Made by a program: the position numbers and the translations under genes
DNA from: Chitinophagales bacterium
GTDB taxonomy: Bacteria; Bacteroidota; Bacteroidia; Chitinophagales; JADIYW01
DNA length: 64,000 nt
Assembly (NCBI GenBank): GCA_020636535.1
Contig: JACJXT010000013.1
Coordinates: forward strand, 363,296-427,295
Reading direction: 5' to 3'
The notes under the pieces: model-generated
The model's database searches: none
Seen by the model: only the letters and a program-made list of their open reading frames with translations
Told to the model about the DNA's origin: nothing
Shown here: piece after piece, positions 1 to 7,857 of the stretch
Position numbering within the stretch: position 1 is the first letter of the stretch
How the letters are laid out: every line of letters starts with the position of its first letter

Positions 1-553
1 TCGTTTGATAGCTATAAGCTTGTTCTAAAACATTATGGTTTACAAAACTCAATTGATGTTCTAAAGGAATTTTAGTTTTTTGTTCCTTGCTTTTAAATGC
101 AATATCAATTCGTGGAGCAATGGCATAATATTTTAGTGCTTTTGGCGTTAACTTATACGAAAACGATTTAAAATGTACACCAGCGTTCAAATTACTTATA
201 ATAGAGTTTTTGGGTTGCAGTTGATAATACAAATTCGCAACACCACTTACTTTTTTAGATTTTAATCCGTAGAGCAACAAACCAGAAAAATCTACATTTT
301 TTACAGGTTGCTTTAGATTAATTAAACCAGCACCAAGCAATACACCATCATATTTATTGCCAATTATTGCAGGAAAAGCCATTGGTAATTCTCTGTCTTT
401 CTTGTCTACCCAATTCAAATATTTTTGTTGGATATGATGTAGCTTATCGAACTTTATAGAGTCTTCTGTTGTTATAGATTCAGCGAAACTTAAATTCGAA
501 AAAATAAGCAACCAAAAAAACAATATGTGTATAACTATTTTACAACTTCTCAT
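1..553 (-). CDS. Secreted outer-membrane beta-barrel-like protein (partial, 3' end outside the window)
   Basis: An uninterrupted reading frame runs from an ATG at 553 to the left edge, giving 184 residues with no stop. The N-terminus is a clear signal peptide: a basic start (MRSCK), a hydrophobic stretch, then a cleavage-like SFA/ES. The mature part is rich in alternating hydrophobic and polar residues. The segment around residues 57-75 (FPAIIGNKYDGVLLGAG) recalls the membrane-barrel region attached to Bacteroidota M1-type peptidases. No peptidase motif is visible here, so it may be a free-standing barrel. It is divergent from the TPR gene, with a TATCTTTA promoter-like box at 569-576. The function is not identified. 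Confidence 0.7.
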   Translation of the reverse strand, partial: MRSCKIVIHILFFWLLIFSNLSFAESITTEDSIKFDKLHHIQQKYLNWVDKKDRELPMAFPAIIGNKYDGVLLGAGLINLKQPVKNVDFSGLLLYGLKSKKVSGVANLYYQLQPKNSIISNLNAGVHFKSFSYKLTPKALKYYAIAPRIDIAFKSKEQKTKIPLEHQLSFVNHNVLEQAYSYQT

Positions 554-568
554 TAACATCCTTTAATT

Positions 569-576
569 TAAAGATA
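569..576 (-). promoter_or_regulatory. Bacteroidota-type -7 box for the gene at 1-553
   Basis: On the minus strand this reads TATCTTTA, one base off the Bacteroidota -7 consensus TAnnTTTG, 16 bases before the ATG. No good -33 TTTG is evident. Confidence 0.4.
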
Positions 577-588
577 CAATTTAAATAT

Positions 589-596
589 TAACTTTG
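589..596 (+). promoter_or_regulatory. Bacteroidota-type -7 box for the TPR gene
   Basis: The sequence reads TAACTTTG, a full match to TAnnTTTG, 8 bases before the ATG at 605. Such a short distance implies a very short leader. Confidence 0.55.
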
Positions 597-604
597 TAAA
601 GATT

Positions 605-2011
605 ATGCAACTATCCAATTTTGACGATAATTTTAACAACGAAATTAGCCAATTAGTACAACAATACGAACAGGCAGTTAAAACCAATCAATCTATTTTT
701 TTTAATCAAGATAATTTTGAGTCGATAATTGCGTACTACGAAAGTAGAGCAGAGCTAGACCATGCTTATCATGCAGTACAAAAAGCACTAGAAGTACATA
801 ATTATTCTGCTATGCTTTGGTTAAAATTTGCACAACTCACTTTTCAAATCAAAGATTGCGATGAAGCACTACAATACTTAGATAAAGCAGAAGCATTAGA
901 TCCATCTGAAATTGGAATTGGTTTATTGAGATGCGAAATTTACACTTTTGAAGGCAATTACGATAAAGCACTAGAGTTACTTCAAGCATTAGAATTAAAA
1001 GCAGATAAAGATGATTTACCAGAAATCTATTTGCAATTTTGCGATGTTTACGAAGATAAAAGCGAGTACAACAAAGCATATGAATATCTAAAAAAATGCA
1101 TCATTCAAGACACTACGAATGAAGAAGCTTTTTCTAGAATTAACTATGCAGCAGATTTTAATGCACTACACTACGATAGTTTAGCATTTCATCAATCACT
1201 AATAGAAAATGAACCATATAATTTTAATGCGTGGTACAATTTACATTACAGCTATAAAGCATTAGATAATTTAGATAAAGCTATAGACGCATTAGAATTT
1301 GCATTAGCAATTGATGAAGATGAAGATTTTATATACATAGAATTAGCAACTCTGTATCATAAAACAAAACAGTACGACAAAGCTTTGGCTATCTTATCGG
1401 AAATGTCTACACTTTTTGAAGACGATGAAGAAATGAATATGCTTAAAGCACACAATTACTTTGCACTAGAAAAATATAAAATGGCTCGTTATCATTATAA
1501 TAGAGTTATTCGTATTGATCCAACACACAGCGAAGCATATTATCATTTAGGTTTAACTTATCAGCAAGAAAATAAATGGGACAAAGCACATCAGTCGTTC
1601 GAGAAAGCAAAAGAATTAAATAATGATCAATATGATTTTTTATTAGCTTATGCCAATTCTGCTATTGTGTTAGAAGAAGAAGATGTAGCCATGTTTACCG
1701 TTTTATGTGCGATAGATTTAATGCCTATCAAATCAGACGCTTATATTTTATTAACTAAATTACTATATGATATTGATGATTTAGATGGCGTATATTCTTA
1801 CTTAGATCATGCTATTTCACTACAAAAAAACAATGTAGCAATTAGATACGCTAAAGTAGCCGCACTTTTATTGCAACATAAAGACAAAGAAGCACAAATA
1901 CAGCTACAAGAATTACTAGCAGAAGATGCAACACATCATACTATTCTATTTGATATAGCACCAGACTTAGAAAACAATTTTATAGTACAAGAATGCTTGA
2001 GTAACTTATAA
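605..2011 (+). CDS. Tetratricopeptide repeat protein
   Basis: This 468-residue protein has no signal peptide or membrane segment, so it is predicted to be cytoplasmic. It consists almost entirely of TPR-like helix pairs. Clear units carry the W/Y-G/A-Y-P pattern, for example AWYNLHYSYKALDNLDKAI near 210-230, the unit ending in AIDEDEDF near 240, and AYYHLGLTYQQENKWDKAHQSF near 320-340. TPR arrays act as protein-binding scaffolds, and nothing here shows the partner. Proteins of this layout are common and functionally unassigned in Bacteroidota. The gene is monocistronic by context, with a promoter box directly upstream. Confidence 0.85.
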   Translation: MQLSNFDDNFNNEISQLVQQYEQAVKTNQSIFFNQDNFESIIAYYESRAELDHAYHAVQKALEVHNYSAMLWLKFAQLTFQIKDCDEALQYLDKAEALDPSEIGIGLLRCEIYTFEGNYDKALELLQALELKADKDDLPEIYLQFCDVYEDKSEYNKAYEYLKKCIIQDTTNEEAFSRINYAADFNALHYDSLAFHQSLIENEPYNFNAWYNLHYSYKALDNLDKAIDALEFALAIDEDEDFIYIELATLYHKTKQYDKALAILSEMSTLFEDDEEMNMLKAHNYFALEKYKMARYHYNRVIRIDPTHSEAYYHLGLTYQQENKWDKAHQSFEKAKELNNDQYDFLLAYANSAIVLEEEDVAMFTVLCAIDLMPIKSDAYILLTKLLYDIDDLDGVYSYLDHAISLQKNNVAIRYAKVAALLLQHKDKEAQIQLQELLAEDATHHTILFDIAPDLENNFIVQECLSNL

Positions 2012-2050
2012 TCAAAGCACCATACTTATCATTTAAAATCATGATTCGTC

Positions 2051-2070
2051 ATTCCTGCGAAAGCAGGAAT
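2051..2070. repeat. Short palindromic repeat (ATTCCTGC-GAAA-GCAGGAAT)
   Basis: A perfect 8-bp stem closes a GAAA tetraloop, preceded by CGTC and followed by CT. It lies 37 bases after the TPR stop codon. The core resembles dispersed palindromic repeats common in bacterial intergenic DNA, and it may also act as a transcript-end structure. There is no T run, so a classical terminator is unlikely. Confidence 0.6.
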
Positions 2071-2195
2071 CTATTGTTTTCCCATCAATTCTCTCATCAG
2101 AGTTTTCTTTGAATAACTCTGATGCAATTAAATTAGAGCGTCTTTTACAAAATTTGCTTCGTCTTATATCAAGACAAAAGTTGGTGCTAATTAAT

Positions 2196-2203
2196 TATCT
2201 TTG
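2196..2203 (+). promoter_or_regulatory. Bacteroidota-type -7 box that decides the aroE start
   Basis: TATCTTTG is a full match to TAnnTTTG and ends 4 bases before the ATG at 2208. This supports a near-leaderless aroE transcript and argues against the longer in-frame start at 2109. Confidence 0.5.
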
Positions 2204-2207
2204 TCGC

Positions 2208-2969
2208 ATGATAAATTTAGCTGCTGTTAAAAATTTATATGGACTAATAGGATTTCCTTTGTCGCATTCTTTCTCTAAAGGATACTTTGCCGAAAAGTTT
2301 ATAAAAGAAGAAATAATAGATAGCTACTACGATACTTTTCCACTAGAAAACATCGCTCAATTTCCTAGCTTAATACAACAACATGCCAACTTAAAAGGAC
2401 TCAATGTTACCATTCCATACAAACAACAAATCATACCATTTTTAGATACTGTAGATGAAGCAGCAACAACCATTGGTGCAGTAAACACCATCAAGTTTAG
2501 CAATGGCATCTTAAGTGGTCATAACTCTGATGCCTTTGGATTTGAACAAAGTTTGTTACCACTCATCAACCAAACAATAAACCAAGCAATTATTTTAGGC
2601 ACTGGTGGTGCTAGCAAAGCAGTGGCGTATGTTTTAAACCAATTAAACATTCCATTTATTTATTTATCTAGAAATGCCAATCATCAACAAAGTATTTTTT
2701 CCTACGATGAATTTAACCAAAACAACAACTTAGCAGACTATCTTTTAGTTGTTAATACAACACCATTAGGCATGTATCCAAACGAACAATCTTGTCCTAG
2801 TCTCAATTATAATCAAGTATCAAAAAATCATATATTTTATGATTTAGTATATAATCCAACAGAAACTGTATTTTTAGCCAACGCAAAATCAAAAGGTGCT
2901 ACAACAAAAAATGGGTTAGAAATGTTATATCTACAAGCCGAAAAAAGTTGGCAAATTTGGAACGCATAA
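2208..2969 (+). CDS. aroE: Shikimate dehydrogenase (NADP+)
   Basis: AroE reduces 3-dehydroshikimate to shikimate in chorismate and aromatic amino acid synthesis. The chosen start gives 253 residues, the usual Bacteroidota size. An open frame extends upstream to 2109, but those 33 codons have no family likeness and would lie across the promoter box. The substrate-binding motif GFPLSHSFSKGYF is near residue 15, with LNVTIPYKQ holding the catalytic lysine near 65. NTIK and the HNSDAFGF loop follow near 90-110. A nucleotide-binding GTGGASKAVAYVL sits near 125, and NTTPLGMYP and LEMLYLQAEKSW are at the C-terminus. Proline dehydrogenase follows 10 bases later and may be cotranscribed. Confidence 0.95.
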   Translation: MINLAAVKNLYGLIGFPLSHSFSKGYFAEKFIKEEIIDSYYDTFPLENIAQFPSLIQQHANLKGLNVTIPYKQQIIPFLDTVDEAATTIGAVNTIKFSNGILSGHNSDAFGFEQSLLPLINQTINQAIILGTGGASKAVAYVLNQLNIPFIYLSRNANHQQSIFSYDEFNQNNNLADYLLVVNTTPLGMYPNEQSCPSLNYNQVSKNHIFYDLVYNPTETVFLANAKSKGATTKNGLEMLYLQAEKSWQIWNA

Positions 2970-2979
2970 ATTTTTTATA

Positions 2980-4158
2980 ATGATAGATTTTAACAATACA
3001 CAAATTGCATTTCAGTATCTATCTAACTATGAGTTAATTAAAACTTATCAAATTTATCGGTTGATTAATCTCAACTGGCTAGTAAATATTGGTACGAAAA
3101 CAGCATCTGCTATGATAAATAACGGACTGAAATTTCCTGTAGTTCTAGGAATGCGTCCTACGATTTACAGTATTTTTTGTGGTGGTGAAACGCTGTCTTT
3201 AACTCAAAAAAAAATAGATAAATTATATCAGTATAAAGTACATTCTATTTTAGATTATGGTGTAGAAGCAAAAGAAACGACCGAAGATTTTGACAAAACC
3301 ATGAGTACAATTATAGATGCTATTCAGTTTGCCTCAAAGCATCAAGCAGTAAAACAAGTATGTTCAAAGTTTACTGGATTAATTCCTTCGGCTATCTTAA
3401 AAAAACTACACTACAATATTGATTTAAGCACTGCCGAAAAAAAATCGTATCAACAATCTATAGATAGAATAAATAATATTGCAGCAACAGCACATCAGCA
3501 TCAAGTAAGTTTATTTATAGATGCAGAAGAAAGTTGGTATCAAAATCCACTAGACGATTTAGCATATCAGCTGATGTTAAAATACAACAAAGACTATCCA
3601 TTAATATATAATACTGTTCAATGTTATTTAAAAAGTAGAATAACATATTTTAAAAACATAATCAATAAATCTATAGAAAATAAAATTATATATGGTGTAA
3701 AATTAGTTCGTGGTGCTTATATGGAAAAAGAAGCCCAATATGCAAAACAAAATAATACAGAAAATCCATTAAACAGTTCTAAAGCAGCCACAGATAACGA
3801 CTATAATCGTGCTTTGCAAATAGCTGTAGAAAACATTAATCATGTAGCTATTTGTGTTGCAACACATAATGAAGAAAGTACAGCACTAATGGTACAATTG
3901 ATGAAAGACAACAAGTTAATTAACAATCATGAACATATTTATTTTTCACAATTATTTGGCATGAGTGATAACTTGAGTTTTAATTTAGCAGCACAAGATT
4001 ACAATGCAACAAAATACATGCCTTATGGTCCAGTAGTAGATGTCATTCCGTACTTAATACGAAGAGCTCAGGAGAATACAGCTGTTGGCGGACAAATGGG
4101 TAGAGAGTTGCAACTACTTAAAAAAGAAATTCGTAGAAGAAAACTTTGGGTGTTGTAG
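2980..4158 (+). CDS. Proline dehydrogenase
   Basis: This FAD enzyme oxidises proline to pyrroline-5-carboxylate, the first step of proline catabolism. The 392-residue stand-alone form is typical of Bacteroidota and lacks the P5C dehydrogenase half of PutA. Recognisable motifs are SLFIDAEESW near 175, KLVRGAYMEKEAQYA near 240, ATHN near 300, and the substrate-binding YMPYGPVVDVIPYLIRRAQENTAVG near the C-terminus, where the RRAxEN arginines bind the proline carboxylate. The ATG lies 10 bases after aroE, so the two may be cotranscribed although they are unrelated in pathway. Confidence 0.93.
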   Translation: MIDFNNTQIAFQYLSNYELIKTYQIYRLINLNWLVNIGTKTASAMINNGLKFPVVLGMRPTIYSIFCGGETLSLTQKKIDKLYQYKVHSILDYGVEAKETTEDFDKTMSTIIDAIQFASKHQAVKQVCSKFTGLIPSAILKKLHYNIDLSTAEKKSYQQSIDRINNIAATAHQHQVSLFIDAEESWYQNPLDDLAYQLMLKYNKDYPLIYNTVQCYLKSRITYFKNIINKSIENKIIYGVKLVRGAYMEKEAQYAKQNNTENPLNSSKAATDNDYNRALQIAVENINHVAICVATHNEESTALMVQLMKDNKLINNHEHIYFSQLFGMSDNLSFNLAAQDYNATKYMPYGPVVDVIPYLIRRAQENTAVGGQMGRELQLLKKEIRRRKLWVL

Positions 4159-4222
4159 TTCAATTTATAAAGTTTTACTATATTTAACTCGTTATACATT
4201 TGGAAGCAAAATAAAGTAAAAA

Positions 4223-4320
4223 TCGTCATTCTCAACTTGATTGGGAATCTATTTTACGATTTTTACGGCAGATTCCTGATAAATTTCTTCGTTATACTGC
4301 GAAATTTTCTGGAATGACGA
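4223..4320. repeat. 98-bp intergenic element with 9-bp perfect inverted ends
   Basis: The block starts with TCGTCATTC and ends with its exact complement GAATGACGA. The interior is only loosely self-complementary (GGGAATCT near the left arm, CAGATTCC in the middle). It has the size and form of a small non-autonomous palindromic element. No target duplication is evident, and no ORF is inside. The TCGTCATTC arm also occurs at 2046-2054, at the edge of the hairpin there. Confidence 0.45.
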
Positions 4321-4357
4321 CCAAATGTAGAATAGATTATATAAAAAACAAAAAAAT

Positions 4358-4714
4358 ATGAAAAAGGTTATCGGAATAATAGTAGCAAGTATAGTACTAG
4401 TAAGTTGTAATGCTACAAAAAAAGCCAGTAAGACGGCATCAGAAGATGTTAAATTAAATATATACTCTTTTAAAGAAGATGTATTGCCTATATTTACAGC
4501 AAGTTGTTCTCCATGTCATACTAATCCAGAAGGAAAACATGTTTACTTGGAAGACCATATGGTAGCAATAGAAAATATCGACGACATTTTAACAAGAGTT
4601 CAACTACCAACTACCGATGAAAAATTCATGCCATTTAAAAGTAAAAAAGCTCCATTAACAGAAGAGCAAATCAAAATCATTAGAGATTGGAAACTTTCTG
4701 GTATGCAAGAGTAA
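4358..4714 (+). CDS. Lipoprotein with a single c-type haem motif
   Basis: This 118-residue protein begins with a lipoprotein signal peptide ending in the lipobox LVSC, so it should be anchored in the envelope. The mature domain contains one haem-attachment motif, CSPCH, near residue 50. A possible methionine ligand lies in KFMPFKSK near 89, and the C-terminal helix LTEEQIKIIRDWKLSGM is typical of small cytochrome c-like domains. It probably carries electrons or acts as a haem-bearing partner, but the redox partner is unknown. The gene stands alone between two intergenic regions. Confidence 0.8.
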   Translation: MKKVIGIIVASIVLVSCNATKKASKTASEDVKLNIYSFKEDVLPIFTASCSPCHTNPEGKHVYLEDHMVAIENIDDILTRVQLPTTDEKFMPFKSKKAPLTEEQIKIIRDWKLSGMQE

Positions 4715-4950
4715 GGTGTAGATTGTCTTCTGCTCTAAATAATATAGAAGTTATCACTTTCTCTTTATTATTTTTCTATCACAGAGCAAAGTGCGTTAAT
4801 AGCATTTTGTATGGTTATATTTCCCAAATCTCTACTGTAAATTTAGCTTAATACTAATTAACTTGAGATAGAAATATAATCAACGAAAAATTTTAAAAAT
4901 CCAATGCATGCATTGTAATTTTTTATTATCTTTAGTTCAGAAAATTAATT

Positions 4951-5445
4951 ATGTTATCTACAGAAAAACAAAATCAATATATAAAAGTAATGACCAATCC
5001 TATTAGCTATAAACTAGGATTATCCTATACTTTACCAATGGCATCTATTGCTGGCATGAAGCTAAAAACACTTAATCAAACTACTTGCGAAGTAACCGTA
5101 CCTTTTAAATTTCTAAATAAAAATCCATTTGGCTCAACTTATTGGGCTGTTTTAGGAATGGCATCAGAAGCAGCATCTGGAATTTTACTAATGATGTATG
5201 TACATAAATTAGAACCATCTGTGTCTACATTTGTAACAGGTTGCAATGCTAAGTTTATCAAACAAGCTAAAGGAATTACTACTTTTGTTTGCAATGATGG
5301 AAAAACTATTGCAGAAAGTGTATTAAAATCAATAACAACTGGTGATGCACAAACATTTCATACCACAGTAAATGGTTATGACAAAGATGGTACTTTACTT
5401 TGCGAATTTGAGTACGATTGGGGCGTGAAGCAAAGAAGAAAATAA
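4951..5445 (+). CDS. DUF4442-family hotdog-fold protein (thioesterase-like)
   Basis: This 164-residue cytoplasmic protein has the DUF4442 layout: a short N-terminal helix region, then PFKFLNKNPFGSTYWAVLGMASEAASG, where the active-site helix of hotdog thioesterases is placed, and finally beta strands (TTFVCNDGKTIAESV, FHTTVNGYDKDG). Members are thought to act on acyl-CoA or other thioesters, and the substrate is not visible here. A TATCTTTA box lies about 20 bases upstream. The gene converges on the RRM gene, with a strong shared terminator between them. Confidence 0.75.
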   Translation: MLSTEKQNQYIKVMTNPISYKLGLSYTLPMASIAGMKLKTLNQTTCEVTVPFKFLNKNPFGSTYWAVLGMASEAASGILLMMYVHKLEPSVSTFVTGCNAKFIKQAKGITTFVCNDGKTIAESVLKSITTGDAQTFHTTVNGYDKDGTLLCEFEYDWGVKQRRK

Positions 5446-5463
5446 TGATATAACCTACAACAA

Positions 5464-5495
5464 AAAAAGGCAGTAGAATTAACTACTGCCTTTTT
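5464..5495. terminator. Bidirectional rho-independent terminator
   Basis: A 13-bp perfect stem (A-rich arm plus GGCAGTAG paired with CTACTGCC plus T run) closes a 6-base loop. It lies between converging genes, with A runs on one side and T runs on the other, so it can serve both strands. Confidence 0.9.
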
Positions 5496-5515
5496 CTTTC
5501 ATTTTACATTCAAAT

Positions 5516-5761
5516 TTATGCTTTAGGTCGTGCTTCATTTACTACAAGCGTTCTACCTTTTAATTCTTTTCCGTTTAATTCTTCTACAGCATTTCTTGCC
5601 TCGTTAGAGTCGTCTAATTCTACAAATGAAAATCCTTTGCTTTTACCAGTAAATTTATCAGTGATAATTTTAGCTGATTGAAAGCTTGGGTAATTGGAAA
5701 ATAATTCAGCTAACTGATCTTCAGTAACTCCATAATTTAAATTTCCTACATAAAGTGTCAT
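5516..5761 (-). CDS. RNA-binding protein with a single RRM domain
   Basis: An 81-residue protein made almost entirely of one RNA recognition motif. RNP2 is LYVGNLNY at residues 3-10 and RNP1 is KGFSFVEL near 48-55. These small glycine-poor RRM proteins are common in Bacteroidota and cyanobacteria and are often linked to stress or cold response. The start at 5761 (MTLYVG) is preferred. An in-frame upstream ATG at 5809 would add 16 hydrophobic residues and place the promoter box inside the gene. Confidence 0.92.
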   Translation of the reverse strand: MTLYVGNLNYGVTEDQLAELFSNYPSFQSAKIITDKFTGKSKGFSFVELDDSNEARNAVEELNGKELKGRTLVVNEARPKA

Positions 5762-5776
5762 AAAAAATAATTTTGA

Positions 5777-5784
5777 CAAAGATA
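5777..5784 (-). promoter_or_regulatory. Bacteroidota-type -7 box for the RRM gene
   Basis: On the minus strand this reads TATCTTTG, 15 bases before the ATG at 5761. A TTTG at 5800-5803 (minus strand) could be the -33 element, although the spacing of about 15 is short. Confidence 0.5.
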
Positions 5785-5853
5785 CGACAATAAAGATGCC
5801 AAATACCATACTTTCCAGATTTTATATATTTAATAACATTTACTTATTTATTG

Positions 5854-5861
5854 TAATTTTG
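5854..5861 (+). promoter_or_regulatory. Bacteroidota-type -7 box for the thiamine cluster
   Basis: TAATTTTG, a full match to TAnnTTTG, lies 4 bases before the ATG at 5866. No TPP riboswitch pattern is seen in the short upstream gap. Confidence 0.5.
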
Positions 5862-5865
5862 AACC

Positions 5866-6486
5866 ATGGATTTCATAATTTACACTGCTTCAGACAATTT
5901 TGATGGAGAAATTGATGTACTCACTCAGCTTTTGGAATATCCTAACACTTATTTGTACATTAGAAAACCTGAGTTAGACGATTTTTCTTTAGTCGATTTT
6001 GTAGAACAAATTCCAGAAAAATATTGGCAACAATGCGTCACTACTTCTTTAATTATTACTAAAGAATTTGACTTAGCTGGTTATCATTTTACTAGAGATA
6101 TTTTGAGTAAAAACACCAATTACAACCAAAAAGTAATCGATTGGTTACATCAAAACCACAAAATAAGTTCTGCTTCTGCACATGATATTGCTACGCTACA
6201 ACAGTATAAAAGTCAATTTAAACACCTTATTTTATCACCATTTTTTCCTAGTATTTCAAAAGTCAATCACCAAAACAATTGGAACATGACCCAAATAAAA
6301 GATGAATTACTAACAGAAAGAACTTCAAAAATTTTTGCAGTTGGAGGCATTCAAGCAGATAATATTAATCAAATTAAATCATATAATATAAATGGAATAG
6401 GACTTTTAGGTACACTTTGGCAAGATAATAACAAAGCAATAGAACATTTTCAAAAAATATTTAGTACATTTAATGACTCATTCTAG
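5866..6486 (+). CDS. Thiamine-phosphate-synthase-like (TenI-type) protein
   Basis: A 206-residue TIM-barrel-like protein related to ThiE/TenI. It keeps an RKPELDDF segment near 34, where ThiE has QLRxK, and the phosphate loop region FAVGGIQADNINQIKSYNINGIGLLGTLW near 160-188. It lacks the ThiE aspartate segment (IND) and the HLG motif, which are clear in the true ThiE at 7234. It is therefore more likely a TenI-like or otherwise diverged paralogue than a second synthase. It overlaps the start of thiD, so the three genes form one operon, consistent with a thiamine-related role. Confidence 0.75.
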   Translation: MDFIIYTASDNFDGEIDVLTQLLEYPNTYLYIRKPELDDFSLVDFVEQIPEKYWQQCVTTSLIITKEFDLAGYHFTRDILSKNTNYNQKVIDWLHQNHKISSASAHDIATLQQYKSQFKHLILSPFFPSISKVNHQNNWNMTQIKDELLTERTSKIFAVGGIQADNINQIKSYNINGIGLLGTLWQDNNKAIEHFQKIFSTFNDSF

Positions 6487-7237
6487 TATGAACAAACGAC
6501 CTATTACATTGAGCATTGCTGGCTACGATCCTAGTGGTGGTGCTGGTGTTTTGGCTGATATTAAAACCTTTGAACAGCACAAAGTAGCAGGAATGGCAGT
6601 TACAACAGCTATAACTTACCAAACCGAAGACAGTTTTAAAGCAGTAGATTGGCTACACTATAAACAGATTAAAGGTCAACTTAAACTGATTATTAAAAGA
6701 TACGATATAAAGTATATTAAAATTGGATTAATAGAAAATTTAGATATACTTTATAAATTATTAAAATATCTACATAAAAAAATAGAGCATCCGTATATTA
6801 TTTGGGATCCAATTCTAAGAGCATCTATGGGTTATGACTTTAAACATAAGATTGAAAAAAAGACATTAAAAAAGATATTAAAATACTGTACTGTAATTAC
6901 ACCCAACTGGAGAGAAGCTGAAATATTGACTAAAAACAAAGATGCTATTGTTGCCTGTAATAAAATGGCAGCACACTGTATTGTATTTTTAAAAGGTGGT
7001 CATAATATAGAAACGCCAGCTACAGATATGGTTTGGGAAGGAGAAAGCTTAGATATTTTGCATCCAGATGTAATTACTAATTTAGAAAAACATGGCACTG
7101 GCTGCGTTTTATCTGCTGCACTTTTATCTAATATAGCATTAGGAATTCCTTTTAAATTATCTTGCCAGTTGGCGAAAAATTATACACTCAAATATATATT
7201 AAGTAACAACACAAAATTGGGCTTTCATAAAATATGA
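6473..7237 (+). CDS. thiD: Hydroxymethylpyrimidine/phosphomethylpyrimidine kinase
   Basis: ThiD phosphorylates HMP and HMP-P to HMP-PP, the pyrimidine half of thiamine. The 254 residues show the ribokinase-fold signature SIAGYDPSGGAGVLADIKTF near residue 14, WDPILRASMG near 110, ITPNWREAEIL near 142, and the active-site motif EKHGTGCVLSAALLSNIALG near 204, whose GTGC forms the anion hole. The first ATG overlaps the preceding gene by 14 bases. A second ATG at 6488, two bases after that gene's stop, is an equally good start. The stop overlaps the thiE start (ATGA). Confidence 0.93.
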   Translation: MTHSSMNKRPITLSIAGYDPSGGAGVLADIKTFEQHKVAGMAVTTAITYQTEDSFKAVDWLHYKQIKGQLKLIIKRYDIKYIKIGLIENLDILYKLLKYLHKKIEHPYIIWDPILRASMGYDFKHKIEKKTLKKILKYCTVITPNWREAEILTKNKDAIVACNKMAAHCIVFLKGGHNIETPATDMVWEGESLDILHPDVITNLEKHGTGCVLSAALLSNIALGIPFKLSCQLAKNYTLKYILSNNTKLGFHKI

Positions 7238-7857
7238 TAAGTCGTTTTCATTATTTAACGCAAGATTTAGCGAATATATCACACCAAGCATTAATACAAA
7301 CTGCTTGCGAAAATAGTATTGATTGGATTCAGCTTAGAATTAAAGATAAAGACGAAGCAACTGTTTTACAAATAGCACAAGAAGCCAAGCAAATAACCAA
7401 TCAGTACAATACTACACTTATTATTAACGACTTTGTAACTGTTGCAAAAACGGTTGATGCACATGGAGTTCATCTTGGCAAAAATGATATGTCTATATTA
7501 GCAGCAAGGAAAATTTTAGGCGATGATAAAATTATTGGTGCTACGGCAAACACAATAGACGATATTATTCAACTTGCAAAATTGCCTATCAACTATATTG
7601 GTTTAGGTCCTTTTAGATTTACTAGTACTAAAAAACAACTCTCTCCTATTCTTGGAATTGATGGCTATAAAAATATCATAGAAAAAATAAATAAATTAAA
7701 TATAGATATTCCAATTATAGCTATTGGTGGAATTAATTTTGATGATGTTAATAGTTTATTAGCCACTGGTATTCATGGCATCGCTGTTTCATCTGCTATT
7801 AATTTAAGTAAGGATAGAGCAAATGCCATTCAATCGTTTTTATTATTCTTTGATTAA
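7234..7857 (+). CDS. thiE: Thiamine-phosphate synthase
   Basis: ThiE joins HMP-PP and the thiazole phosphate to give thiamine phosphate. All main family motifs are present in 207 residues: WIQLRIKDKD near 31, IINDFV near 68, HGVHLGKNDMS near 81, GATANTIDD near 106, YIGLGPFRFTSTK near 126, and the phosphate-binding IAIGGINFDDVNSLLATGIHGIAVSSAI at the end. It is translationally coupled to thiD through a 4-base overlap. Its 3' end overlaps the stop of the convergent membrane protein gene by 15 bases. Confidence 0.95.
   Translation: MISRFHYLTQDLANISHQALIQTACENSIDWIQLRIKDKDEATVLQIAQEAKQITNQYNTTLIINDFVTVAKTVDAHGVHLGKNDMSILAARKILGDDKIIGATANTIDDIIQLAKLPINYIGLGPFRFTSTKKQLSPILGIDGYKNIIEKINKLNIDIPIIAIGGINFDDVNSLLATGIHGIAVSSAINLSKDRANAIQSFLLFFD

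Noticed and set aside
2109..2207. N-terminal extension of aroE to 2109
   Set aside because: The extra 33 codons have no family likeness and include the promoter box. The ATG at 2208 gives the normal length.
5762..5865. TPP riboswitch ahead of the thiamine genes
   Set aside because: Only about 100 bases lie between the divergent genes, and no THI-box sequence such as CTGAGA was seen.
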